Part shown: positions 35,831-45,580 of the stretch, piece by piece
How the letters are laid out: each line of letters begins with the position of its first letter
Position numbering within the stretch: the first letter of the stretch is position 1
DNA from: JAPOXR01 sp963662395
GTDB taxonomy: Bacteria > Pseudomonadota > Alphaproteobacteria > Rhodobacterales > Rhodobacteraceae
Direction: 5' to 3'
Length of the DNA stretch: 64,000 nt
Assembly: GCA_963662395.1 (NCBI GenBank)
Contig: OY759511.1
Coordinates: 806,001-870,000, forward strand
Position numbers and translations under genes: made by a program
The notes under the pieces: model-generated
The model's database searches: none
What the model was told of the DNA's origin: nothing
Seen by the model: the letters and a program-made list of their open reading frames with translations, nothing else

Positions 35831-36160
35831 CACTGCCCATGCCGCCGAAACCCCGCCCGCGGCCACCAACGGACCGCCCGGAAGACGTGTTGCCCGTTGT
35901 TGTTGCAGGCAGCATGCAAAACGACAACCGGGGGGAAGACCGGCCACGGACATCTCGCGGTCAGGCATCAATTCGATGGTGGCAGGATAGTAGGTGGCAC
36001 GGTCCTCGTGAGCGATCGCCCACAACTACCCGGTCTTGCCCGCGGCGGCCGACATCGAGCACCGTCGCCCACATCTCGTCGATGAACTGCTTCGAGAATC
36101 GGTTCAATTCCGCCGCCAACCGACCAGCCATCCCGAACAAGGCGCGGCAAGCCAGATAGC
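35831..36160. other. Unassigned sequence left of IS1182
   Basis: A minus frame (about 36150-35960) reads LACRALFGMAGRLAAELNRFSKQFIDEMWATVLDVGRRGQDRVVVGDRSRG. It looks protein-like, but I cannot assign it. It may belong to the same broken host gene as the frame on the other side of the IS (37833-37980). Confidence 0.3.
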
Positions 36161-37830
36161 TAGGAGCCTGTCGGATTTGGCCATGGATTTGCAGTGATTT
36201 CCTGTCTTTTTTCACAAGATATGGTAGTATCGGGCAGTGAATGAACAGTCTGGAGGATGATGTCGGTTCGATCAGGTTCCAGAGGGCCAATCGTGACGAG
36301 GTCTGGCTGTTGCCACCTTCGATCCAGGAGTGGCTGCCGGACGATCACCTGGCCCGCTTTGTCGTCGAGATCGTCGAATCCCTGGATCTGGACAAGATCA
36401 CCGGCGTCTACCGGCATGGCGGCAAGCCGGCCTGGTGCCCGGTGATGATGACGGCGCTGCTGTTCTGCGGCTATTCAACCGGCGTGCATTCGAGCCGCAA
36501 GCTGGAAGCGGCGACGCATGACTCGGTGGCGGTGCGCCATGTCACCGGCAATCTGCATCCCGACCATGACACCATTGCCCGTTTCCGCAAGCGCCACCTG
36601 CCTGCCCTGCAGGAGCTGTTTGTCCAGGTGCTGTCGATTGCCGGCACCATGGGCATGCTGAAGCTTGGCCATGTCAGCCTCGATGGCACCAGGGTGAAGG
36701 CCAATGCCAGCCGCCACCGGGCGATGAGCCATGCGCATATGGAACGCATCGAGGCGCAGCTGAAGGCGGAGGTCGCCCGGCTGCTGGAACTGGCCGAGGT
36801 GGCGGACGAGCAGGAGTGCGCTCTCGACATTCCCGAGGAACTCGGGCGCCGGCAAGAGCGCCTGGCGAAGATCGCCGAGGCCAGGAAGGAGATCGAGGCC
36901 CGCGCCGCGGCCCGCCATGCAGCCGAACAGGCGGCATACGAGGAGAAGATGCAAGAGCGGCGCCAGAAGGAACGGGAACGGGGAGGCAAGCTCGGCGGCA
37001 GGCCGCCGAAGCCGCCGGTGCCGGGCCCCCGCCCCAGGGACCAGATCAGTTTCACCGACCCGGATTCGCGGATCATGCCGTCATCCGGAGGCTTCGAGCA
37101 GGCCTTGGGCGCCCGGGCATCGGTGGACCATGGCAGCCACCTCATTGTCCATGCCCATGTCAGCCGGAGACCGAATGATGTCGACGAGATGGCACCGGCG
37201 CTTGCCGCGCTCGAGGATGTCGGCAGCCCGGCCGGCATCGTCGCCGATACCGGATATTTCAGCCGCGCCAATGTTGAATTGTGCGACGATCGGGGCATCG
37301 AGCCCCTGATTGCTTCCGGCCGGCAGCACCACAACCGTCCACTCCGGGAGAGAAGGGTGCCGGTGACAGAGCCTCCTGCCGATGCCGATGCGGTTGAGCG
37401 GATGAAGCACCGGATGGGCTCTGCCGAAGGGGAGCGGATCCATGCGAAGCGCAAGGCCGCCGCCCGCCCGGTCTTCGGAATCATCAAGAGGGTCATGGGC
37501 CTTGACCAGTTCAGCCTGCGCGGCATCGAGGCTGTACACGGCGAGTGGAGCCTGGTCTGCACGTCATGGAACCTGAAGCGCATGCACCGGCTGCTGTTGG
37601 GCGGACATTCGGCGGCATGAAGGGCAAGGGAGCATGGCTTGAGAACAGGAATTTAGCCGAATTCGACCGGAATTGCAGCCCTGGCAGGCAGAATTGTCGG
37701 CAAGGCTGGCCGCCGAGGTGGGGCCGGGCGCCGGTCACCGGTGAAATTCGACCCGGAGCCGATGAAGATGTGCAGGCATTCAGACGCCATGGACACCGCT
37801 TTCAATGCCGGTATTTCGACAGGCTCCTAG
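36161..37830 (+). mobile_element. IS1182-family element, intact (1670 bp)
   Basis: Inverted ends TAGGAGCCTGTCG / CGACAGGCTCCTA. The dyad continues through AGCTAG at both edges, compatible with a 4-base palindromic target duplication (CTAG or AGCT). It contains one complete transposase gene. This is the only IS in the window with clean ends and an unbroken transposase, so it may still be mobile. Confidence 0.88.
36241..37620 (+). CDS. IS1182-family transposase
   Basis: 459 residues. N-terminal DUF772-type domain (LLPPSIQEWLPDDHLARFVVEIVESLDLDKI, VMMTALLFCGYSTGVHSSRKLEA, DHDTIARFRKRHL). First catalytic Asp in GHVSLDGTRVKANAS (about 142-148). A long charged coiled coil follows (about 160-245: ERIEAQLKAEVARLLELAEV, KMQERRQKERERGG). 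Second Asp in GIVADTGYFSRANVEL. Final Glu region AEGERIHAKRKAAARPVFGIIKRVMG. All DDE positions present and the frame is continuous. Confidence 0.92.
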   Translation: MNSLEDDVGSIRFQRANRDEVWLLPPSIQEWLPDDHLARFVVEIVESLDLDKITGVYRHGGKPAWCPVMMTALLFCGYSTGVHSSRKLEAATHDSVAVRHVTGNLHPDHDTIARFRKRHLPALQELFVQVLSIAGTMGMLKLGHVSLDGTRVKANASRHRAMSHAHMERIEAQLKAEVARLLELAEVADEQECALDIPEELGRRQERLAKIAEARKEIEARAAARHAAEQAAYEEKMQERRQKERERGGKLGGRPPKPPVPGPRPRDQISFTDPDSRIMPSSGGFEQALGARASVDHGSHLIVHAHVSRRPNDVDEMAPALAALEDVGSPAGIVADTGYFSRANVELCDDRGIEPLIASGRQHHNRPLRERRVPVTEPPADADAVERMKHRMGSAEGERIHAKRKAAARPVFGIIKRVMGLDQFSLRGIEAVHGEWSLVCTSWNLKRMHRLLLGGHSAA

Positions 37831-38084
37831 CTCATTTAGAGGCCTGCGGCGCTGTACCCAGGCCATCCTCCCTCAGCACCTCGCCTGCGACCCGCGCCAT
37901 CACCCTACCGCTTGCAATCCCGTAGTCCATCGTCAATCCGCTTCCTAGTGCGAATGATTCAGCAAACGGGTTCCTCACAAGCAGCCCGCCTCATGGTCGA
38001 ACAATCAAAATGATCCCGGAAAACCGGATACTTCGATAAATTCCCGTGCCTTCCATGCGACTTACCGTGAGTCCAACTTGCGAC
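37831..38084. other. Unassigned stretch right of IS1182
   Basis: A short minus frame ending at 37833 reads VRNPFAESFALGSGLTMDYGIASGRVMARVAGEVLRED, reminiscent of the C-terminal dinucleotide-binding end of flavoprotein dehydrogenases, but upstream continuity is lost. The IS1182 is inserted at its very end. Too little to call a gene. Confidence 0.3.
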
Positions 38085-39737
38085 TCAGTACCGTACAGAT
38101 GCCAATTCAGCATCCTTACGTAAACCAATTGCCGTAGAATCGGGCATCCTCAAATATGCTTGATAATATCTTGACGTTTTTAGGAAGTAGGCTCGTTCAT
38201 CAATCACAAACCCGTCCAATTTTCGCTCTACCGCATATACAGACAGGTCACCTATTCCGTTTATGAAACCTCTCCCTTTGAAATTCAAAGAAGTATTACA
38301 CAAGACACCATATCCGGTACGCGCCTTGAATGCTGTCAGCAGACCGTGCAACTTTCGATTTGTCGCAGATGATACGGTTTGAATTCGCGCAGTTCCATTC
38401 ACATGGGTGACCGCTGCTAGCGCTCTCGTCTTTACCTGGTGCGTAAACAGCATGAATGGACTTGCTTCTTCGCAGCCGAACCATCTCGCAGCTTCCTCTT
38501 CCAAGCAAACGGGGGCAATCGGGCGAAACTGCTCCCGTTGCTTAATCTCATTCAACCGCACTCTGGTGCTCTCCTGGAATGGTGCTGCAAGAATTGATCG
38601 ATTGCCCAGCGCGCGCGGACCTATCTCGTACTTGCTGCTCACCCATCCGACAATGAGATCGTTTGCCAACATATCGGTAATCAGATCATAGTTCGTCTCG
38701 TAGACATCGTATTGCGTCTGATCAAAAGCGCCGGCAGTGATGAAATCAAGGCCAGCGTAAACGTCCCAATCGATTTTCGGATTCCCGGTAAAATGGAGCT
38801 GAGCGTCGATCGCCGTTCCGATAGCGGCACCTGAATCGTTGGCGACGGGCGGAACGAAAACCTCAGGAAAGAGTCCGGCTTCTTTCCACTTTGTGTTCCA
38901 GTCGCAATTCAGGCCACATCCACCCGCTATGAGGAGCGGCATACTTTTCTTCATGTTTAATTTCGCGAACTGATAAAAGACATCGAAAATCCTGTCACTG
39001 AAAATACCAGTGAAGTCGCGAAAGTCTGCGTCATCCAGCCCCACATTGTAGTATTTGGAATACTCGAGACTCTCGTAGGGGTTCATGTCAAGGTACGAAG
39101 AGTTGAGCAAGAACTTCATCAGTTGTATTTCTTCCGCTGTGGGCGTGCTACGATTTGAAAATGAAGCTAAAGCCATGAGCTTCCCTGCATCTGAGAAACG
39201 AGAGAAGGGCGCATTCTTAGGAAAGGTCGGGTCGGCTAAACCGTAAAGAAGAATGTAACGATTCCCGGGCTGATTCATGACATCGGCAAGCAGCGTTATG
39301 TTCAGCTCAGCATCGATCTCGTAGAAGGCGCCAATTGCTCCCTCCCATACTAACACATAGCATGGAGTTCCTTTCGGTAGGTTTGACATGCCGAAGGCGC
39401 AGAGTAGGTGCGAACGCTCGTGAGAAGAGGAGAAATAATGGACCGGCTTTCCAAATAGACGCCGTTGATCTATGATAAAGTCTCTCTTGGAAACACCGCG
39501 GTATCCGGCAATAATTTGCGACCCAAGTGAGCATTCTTCCCGCGGCCACCAACCGCCTGTACATATCACGTCCGGTATTTCGCCAAGTTCGCCAAGAACG
39601 TTGAATACATCATGACTTTATACAGGCGAATATCGATAGTTCGAGTTCTTCTCTGCTTCGACTGATACTACCAAGTGAGCATCCTGAAGATAGGAGATGG
39701 CGCCGTCGTGACCGGCGTTGTACGAAAGAATCTTCAA
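38085..39737 (-). pseudogene. NodU/CmcH-type carbamoyltransferase with in-frame stop
   Basis: The TTG start at 39737, behind AGAGGA, gives LKILSYNAGHDGAISYLQDAHLVVSVEAEKNSNYRYSPV, the ATP-binding-like N-terminus of the family, but codon 40 is TAA (39618-39620). The frame then continues unbroken for about 510 residues (DVFNVLGELGEIPDVICTGGWWPREE, SHERSHLLCAFGMS, IAGGCGLNCDWNTKW, VPPVANDSGAAIGTA, GRMSSKYEIGPRALGNRSILA-like segment, FRPIAPVCLEEEAARWF, VLCNTSLNFKGRGFI). It transfers carbamoyl groups to sugars or glycan precursors. Without readthrough, only a form from GTG 39569, lacking the first 56 codons, is possible. AT-rich, probably transferred. Confidence 0.82.
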
Positions 39738-40143
39738 GTACTAATGTCCTCTGTTTTGAGCGGATCTAGCATTCGGAACGAACTCAATCCGCTATGCCTC
39801 ACGGGCCATGGTGCGGTGGCGGCGCCTATTCTGACAATCTGACGGCTGATCTAAAGTGTAGTCCGGTTGATGTTCGGGATCCCTGTATGCCCTTGAATGG
39901 GTGATGCTCTTAATTGCGCACCAGCTGGGATGTGAGCAAGGCGAGGACGGATCCACGACCTCCTTGCCTGATATGCATCCTTCTTCCCGGCGGGCAGGCT
40001 GCGAGAAGTCAAACCCACTCAATTGTTGACCTTGCCGTGATCTCGGCACTCGACCCCGACGGTGGCCGTCATCGGACCGCAACCCGTCGGTTTCAACGTG
40101 GGGGGCATCCATGTCTTCGGCTGTCGTGGAGAGCGCGTCCGAC
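39738..40143. other. Gene-free stretch
   Basis: About 400 bases between the carbamoyltransferase and the HU gene. The first 150 are AT-rich, the rest GC-rich, so a boundary between imported and native-like DNA lies near 39890. No coherent frame, repeat or RNA gene seen. Confidence 0.4.
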
Positions 40144-40430
40144 TCACGACGCGCTCCTCGCGTTGACGGCATCCCGCAACGGCTTGCCGGCCTTGAACGC
40201 GGGCGTGGTCGAGGCGACGATGTTCAGGCTCTCGCCGGTCCTCGGATTGCGCCCCGTGCGAGCGGGCCGGTTTCTGGTGCCGAAAGTGCCGAAGCCGGCG
40301 ATCCGCACATCCTCGCCCCTGGCCAGAGCCCCGCGATCGCCTCGAACACGGCATCCACGGCGTCCCCGGCCGCCGATCTGCCGACTCCGGTCCGGTCGAC
40401 CACATGACCGGCAATTTCCGACCTGTTCAC
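40144..40430 (-). pseudogene. HU-family DNA-binding protein, single frameshift
   Basis: GTG 40430 (preceded by GGGAGAG) reads VNRSEIAGHVVDRTGVGRSAAGDAVDAVFEAIAG. One base later the frame continues ALARGEDVRIAGFGTFGTRNRPARTGRNPRTGESLNIVASTTPAFKAGKPLRDAVN, a canonical HU beta-arm with GRNPRTG. The break is in a run of four Gs (about 40340) where five are needed. Everything else is conserved, so a recent mutation or sequencing error is likely. Nucleoid protein of about 94 residues if corrected. Confidence 0.8.
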
Positions 40431-40549
40431 CCGTTCTCTCCCTGCATCGGTGCGGTCTCCGAAAGCCCGGTCCGCCCGACAGACCACAGCCTGAGCCGAC
40501 CCCACGGATAGCACGAACTCCCCGCCCTTTCAATCCCGGCAGCGGCAAT

Positions 40550-42098
40550 TCAGAAATTCCAATCACTCCATCATGTCTTGACTTTCGGCTGTTTCGGGTT
40601 GCGTGTCGGGGGGCTTGAATGGCCGGCACCAAGGTACCGGCGGTGCTTCACGGAGGCTGCTCCGGAAGCTCGTCGGTGGCGATGGTCACGAGGAACCGGT
40701 CCCGGCCGCCGAAGACGACATGATCGGCAGGATCTTCATCCGGTCCGGCATCCGGTCGCGCGCTACCCACCTCCGACGAGCTGCCTTCCATCGGCTGCAG
40801 ACCATCCGGCAGGCGCTCTGCATCAGGAGGGCAATCAGGTCGGACATGGCCGGCACGCCGGAGAGGGTCCTGGATCCATGACCGAAGTCGTGCTCGAGAT
40901 GACAGAATTTCTTCAGCTCCCGGAACACGGAATTCTCCACCGTCCAGCGGGTGCGGGCACAGTCGGCCAACTCGGCGATGTTGTCCCTGGTGATCGGGAT
41001 GTCGGTGGCGAAGGTATTGCGGCAGACCTGCTCTCCGGGGCCTCGGCGGCCCCGAGCCGGTTCACCTTCATCGCCCCGGCACCGTCCCCGAGCGGCAGAT
41101 CATTCATCCACCGGGTGTGGAGGTGGAGCTTGCCGCCCGCCCGGTCCCGCGCAGCCTGTCCATGCGGGCTCCGTGAATGCATTCGCATGACGTGGCACGG
41201 GAGCCCGGCCTGCAGGTGAGCAGGAAGTTGCCGCCGGCATTCCTGATCGCCTCGCGGACCGGCTGGCAGCAATGGAGATCATCACCCGAAGGGCCGGCTT
41301 CGGCCCTGAAGCCCGGGGGCCGACCCGTGCCGGCCACCGCTTGGCGGCAACCACCTCGCAATCCTGCTTGCCTGCCCCGTCCCGGGGGCGGATGAATTCC
41401 GGCGGAATGGCAGAGCCCGGCACTTCCCGGGGCAACGATGGAGGCCCCGACCATGGCGTGGTGGTAGCGGATGGTCCCGTCGGACTTCTTCCGCGCCCGC
41501 CGGTTCGAACAGTCGATCCTGGTCGAAGACACGTATTCGGTGCCACCTGCCGCCACCGGCAACCGCCCGGCCGGCCGGCGCAGCGGCTCGAGCCTGCCAC
41601 TCTCCGGAAGCCGCCCGATCACGTGGTGGAACCGCGGACCTGCATGCCCGGGCGGGGCACCGTCCAGCACCTTGCGGACATGATTGTCGCAGGGGATGTC
41701 ATCGATGCCGAAGAGGGTATGGGCACCCGGGCGTCCCCGGCGGGAGAGCATCTGCCGCCGGGCATGCAGGAAGGACGGTGACTGCAGAAGAAGCCGGACA
41801 TGGCGATGTCGGCCATCGGGATCGGCGCGTTCCTGCCTTCTCTCCGGTCCGGAGCCGCGGCGCACGGGTCGCGCATCACCTTCATGTATCCGGCAAGGGG
41901 CGTCATGTGCCCCATATTGCACAAGGCGAATCCTTGTACAAGAACAAAACGGGATCAAATGCACTTTCTTGCCCGCAAGGGGCAGCGAATCACCCTCCGG
42001 GGGCCGACCAACCGCCGGACCGGTTCATGGAAAAAAATGACACCGATTCGGAAAGACGTGTCAAATCAGTGAGATGGAACCAAAATTGGAATTTCTGT
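40550..42098 (-). mobile_element. IS-D copy A, IS4-like DDE element, decayed
   Basis: Ends TCAGAAATTCCAATC and GATTTGACACGTCTTTC-side GGAATTTCTGT align with the cleaner copy B (48836-50437). The minus-strand transposase remnant shows MTPLAGYMKVMRDPCAAAPDRREGRNAPIPMADIAMSG, then, shifted, LQSPSFLHARRQMLSRRGR, HTLFGIDDIPCDNHVRKVLDGAPPGHA, GTEYVSSTRIDCSN, HAMVGASIVAPG and a C-terminal HLEHDFGHGSRTL. Many frameshifts; no target duplication seen. Confidence 0.75.
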
Positions 42099-42229
42099 CC
42101 CCAGCCCCATCGCTTCCGAAATCCCGGATTTCCAATTCCACCGGTCCTGTCTCGTGACAGGCCGGGAAAACGACATGCGGCAGACCGATGCAGGATTTCT
42201 CCGGTATCTTCCGGGAGATACCGGATCCG

Positions 42230-43130
42230 CGCGCATGGGTGCCACCGGTCACGATCTTCACCAAATGCCGATGATCGCCCTTCCGTGCATCATCCCGGGA
42301 GGCGGGAGCGGCACCGGCATGCCGGATCACGGCAGGATCAGGGAGGATTTCCGGCGCCGGTATGGGGCCGAAGCACGGCATCCCGGGCCGTGATGCCGTT
42401 TCCGACCTCGCGGGCGCCGCCCGCCCGCATGCGTTGCATGCCGCCTTCCGACGACATCATCGCAACCGGCGGCAGGTCCCGGCGCGCGCTCTTGCCCGCG
42501 CCCCGGCGCCTTCCCCTGCATCCGGTGCACGCGAACTGCCGATGCGAAGCCGGTCCCTGCCCGGGTGGCGGCAGGCAGGACGCCCGGCGGGATCACCGCC
42601 ACTCCGGCCCTGCCGGAGATGCCCGGCATCAGGAGACGCGGCCGGGCGATGTCCGGCTTCACGTGGCGGGCCCGCAGGGAGCCGAAGGCATCAGGCTTTC
42701 CGAAGAACATGCGGAGACGGCCCGTGGCAGGACCGGGATCGGCCGCAGTGCCGTCTGCCACGATGCCCGTCTGCTCCGGGATCCGCATCACCGGCCCGGC
42801 CGGTCACGGCCACCCGGCAGATCAGGGGGGAGGGAAGCAGCGGGCCCGCTGCTTCCCGATGAGCGGGAAGCCCGGTCCGGAGCCTCTCCTCCGGGGTGCG
42901 GGAGCGCATCGGCGAGTGGAGAATTCCCTCCACCGGATCCCGGACGCGGCCATGAACGGGGACCGCCTCCGGAGCCGGACCGGCCGCGGAGCGGAGAGCC
43001 CGGCGGTCATGCGGCGGCCGGCCCCCGGCCCGGCAAGGTCGGCGGCAGGCCGGCCGGCCGGATCCATGCGCCGCAAGCCGAAGAGGCCGGACGGGATGAC
43101 CGGTTCACCCCGAAGCTGTCCGGATCCGCC
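42230..43130 (+). pseudogene. ISAs1-family transposase remnant
   Basis: Spread over plus frames are HDLHQMPMIALPCIIPGGGSGTGMPDHGRIREDF (N-terminal associated domain), TPGGITATPALPEMPGIRR (region before the second catalytic Asp) and HRRVENSLHRIPDAAMNGDRLRSRTGRGAESPAVMRR with SMRRKPKRPDGMTGSPR (C-terminal end with catalytic Glu), matching the order of ISAs1 transposases (VENxLHWxLDVxxxED-x-R-R). Strongly decayed. Confidence 0.65.
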
Positions 43131-43906
43131 GGGCTGTTGCCGGAAGGCGGGAAATTTGAAAGGGGATGAGGCTGGATGCAGGACCGGGCTGCCGTCGAGT
43201 CTGCAGTGTCCGGTTGAAGGGCCGCGGGCCGTCTTGCAATCGACGGGATCGTGCTCTCCGGCATCGCCGGGCATCGGCCATGTGGTCATGGCGGAGTGCC
43301 GGGGGTAGTGGCTGGAAGTGGTCCTGGCGCGGGAGGTCGGTGGCGGCCGGGCGATCATGCCGTTCCTCGAATACCCCGGCGGGAATTTCGGCATGGTGCT
43401 CCCGCCCCCGATCACGATGCTCCGGGCCGGAGACGATGGGTCCGGGACCGGCGTCCGGTTCCGGTGGACGGGGGGGGTCGTCGTCGATGCAGGTCCCCGC
43501 AGACGGGTCTTCGCGACATTCCGCGCCCCGGTCCTCGACATGGAGAACGCCAACGGGGTGCCGCATATCGCGGTGCGCAGCCCCTCCGGCTGGCCGGCAG
43601 CGCAGAGGGTACAAACCGGATGGCGATATTCCTCGACCTCGCGGCCGGCAATGCAGCCGTGGTCAGGGCAATGCCGGGTGAGATACCGGGCCGTCGCTGG
43701 AAGCGCAGGCAAGAGGGAATGCGCGTCGATGCCCTCCGAATAATCGAACCGGGCCGAATTCCGTCAACTCCGCGGACGCTTCCGGCCTTGTGGGTGCTCA
43801 CTGACCCCGCCAACGCAATGGAGGCATCACCTGGAAAGGCGTCTACGACGCAGCGGAGGATGACGGCATATCCATTTGAAACTGGGTGCTCTTGGCATGG
43901 CTCGTA
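43131..43906. other. Unassigned degenerate stretch
   Basis: About 775 bases between the ISAs1 remnant and chaC. Long frames exist on both strands (e.g. 43318-43743 plus: AIMPFLEYPGGNFGMVLPPPITML, VFATFRAPVLDMENANGVPHIAV), but none matches a family I know, and GC-rich DNA gives such frames by chance. Probably further decayed mobile DNA. Confidence 0.35.
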
Positions 43907-44446
43907 TCAGGTCGGCGCGGACCGAAGGACAAGTCGCTCGATTTCGACCAGGGTGTCGTCCCGGATACCAAGCTCACCAAGCCGCCGGACCGAACTCCGG
44001 AGGTAATCGAGATTGTCGCCGCTGACTCCGGTTGCGGCGGCAATGATCTCGGCCTGAGCCTCCAGTGGCAACCCGCAACGATACTGGCTGTGGGTCTTGT
44101 CGACCACGTAGGTGATGGCATCAACATGGCCACCCTCCCGCAATTCGACCCTGACCACTGATTCCCGGTAGGCGGAGGTCACCAGCTCCCGCCTTCTGAT
44201 ATCCGTCATCACCTGCAGCCAGTTCGCGTCACGGATCCACATCACCACACCCTCGCAGGCCGCTCCTTTCTCCCTGTCGAGCGCCAGGACCAGCCCCGGC
44301 CTGTCCGGCGTCCCGCGATGATGGACAGAACTCATGCAGAAGGATCGCCGATAACCGTGCAGTGTGCCATGGCTGGTCCGTGCCGGGTCAAATCCCGGAT
44401 TCCACAATAGCGATCCGTATCCGAATACCGGATGAAATCCCGACAT
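43907..44446 (-). CDS. chaC: ChaC-type gamma-glutamylcyclotransferase
   Basis: 179 residues from ATG 44446. It opens with PVFGYGSLLWNPGF, the substrate-loop signature of ChaC/GGCT proteins. CMSSVHHRGTPDRPGLVLALDREKGAACEGVVMWI and YRESVVRVEL follow, with the YRCGLPLEAQAEIIAAATGVSGDNLDYLRSSVRRLGELGI C-terminal helix region. It degrades glutathione or other gamma-glutamyl peptides to 5-oxoproline in the cytoplasm. It is divergent from the DUF2125 gene, with 65 bases between the starts. Confidence 0.88.
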   Translation of the reverse strand: MSGFHPVFGYGSLLWNPGFDPARTSHGTLHGYRRSFCMSSVHHRGTPDRPGLVLALDREKGAACEGVVMWIRDANWLQVMTDIRRRELVTSAYRESVVRVELREGGHVDAITYVVDKTHSQYRCGLPLEAQAEIIAAATGVSGDNLDYLRSSVRRLGELGIRDDTLVEIERLVLRSAPT

Positions 44447-44511
44447 CACCTGCCCATTTCGACCATTGCATGCCAGTTGCAACGCTGACCGACGGTCATT
44501 ACAGACAGCCG

Positions 44512-45489
44512 ATGTTCCGGGCAATCATAGCACTGATACTTGCAGCTACCGCCATCTGGTCGATTTACTGGTTTGTTGGTCGCCAGAGCTACCTTGGCTC
44601 ACTGGAGGCACTGGCCGAGAGGCTGCGCCAGGATGGCTGGCAGATCGAATATTCCGATCTCGGGATCCGCGGTTATCCGAACAGGTTCGATGCTACATTC
44701 GAGCGGCCTGTCATCACCAGCCAGGACGGAGGATTCGAATGGCGGGCGCCGTTCCTTCAGCTGCTGGTGCTGAGCTACGATCCCGACCACGTGATCGCTG
44801 CCTGGCCGGAAGAACAGGAAGTTGTCGTCAACGGCGATGCCAGGACGGTTCGGGCGCTGGGCCTCAGGGCAAGCCTGGAGACCGAGGGGTCCGACTCGCG
44901 AATCGAACGGGTGATCATCGAGGCCGAAAGCATGTCGCTTGATGGACTTCCCCTGGAGGCCCGCAACCTGGTGACCGGCATCATGCAGCAGGACCCGCAG
45001 GTCAGCACCTATGAACTGTCGGGTGACGTCAGGCTTGTTCCCTCGGACGGGACGGAACTGCCGGTATCCGGAACCGATCTGCGAGTTGCGAGCATCAACC
45101 TGGATTTGCGGGCAAGTGTACAGTTTGACAAGCCCTTGAGTGCGATGGCCTGCCGGGAGCCGCAATTGCGGGCCAACAGGGTCATCGTGCAGAAATTTTC
45201 GGTTGGCTGGCCACAGGACATGATCGAGGCAACTGCCGACCTGTCCCTTGACCCGGACGGCCTTGCCAATGGAGCGATCGAGATCAGCGTCGAGCGGCCG
45301 GTCGCGGTGCTCGAATTCATCAGTACCCTGCCAAATTCCGGATGGGCGGAACAACTGCGGCCGCTGGTGGAAAAAGGAGGTGTTTCCGGCCCGATGACAC
45401 TCGAATTGTCGGTGACCGGGGGGCGGGTAAGGCTGGTCGGAATTCCGCTCCTGCAACTCCCGGCCTTTCAGCCCTGCCAGGAGCGATGA
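44512..45489 (+). CDS. DUF2125 domain protein, membrane-anchored periplasmic
   Basis: 325 residues from ATG 44512 (ATG 44470 is possible), chosen because the signal anchor then starts at once: MFRAIIALILAATAIWSIYWFVG. YLGSLEALAERLRQDGWQIEYSDLGIRGYPNRFDATFERP, WRAPFLQLLVLSYDPDHVIAAWP and later LRANRVIVQKFSVGWPQDMIEATADL are typical of DUF2125 proteins, an alphaproteobacterial family of unknown function with an AsmA-like repetitive beta structure. It converges with tyrA (91 bases between the ends). Confidence 0.82.
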   Translation: MFRAIIALILAATAIWSIYWFVGRQSYLGSLEALAERLRQDGWQIEYSDLGIRGYPNRFDATFERPVITSQDGGFEWRAPFLQLLVLSYDPDHVIAAWPEEQEVVVNGDARTVRALGLRASLETEGSDSRIERVIIEAESMSLDGLPLEARNLVTGIMQQDPQVSTYELSGDVRLVPSDGTELPVSGTDLRVASINLDLRASVQFDKPLSAMACREPQLRANRVIVQKFSVGWPQDMIEATADLSLDPDGLANGAIEISVERPVAVLEFISTLPNSGWAEQLRPLVEKGGVSGPMTLELSVTGGRVRLVGIPLLQLPAFQPCQER

Positions 45490-45580
45490 CACCGCCGTGA
45501 CCTGCAGCGCAAGGGATGGCTACAGCTGAACCCGGCCTGCCCCCGCCAGTGATCCTGCCGAAGAAGCGGGCATCGAGAAC

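Noticed and set aside
36471..37583. Minus-strand ORF of 370 codons inside IS1182
   Set aside because: It is antisense to an intact IS1182 transposase with complete catalytic motifs.
42115..43165. Long continuous plus frame 41778-43169 as one gene
   Set aside because: It spans the end of IS-D and the ISAs1 remnant, and the recognisable ISAs1 motifs lie in other frames, so it is a composite of noise.
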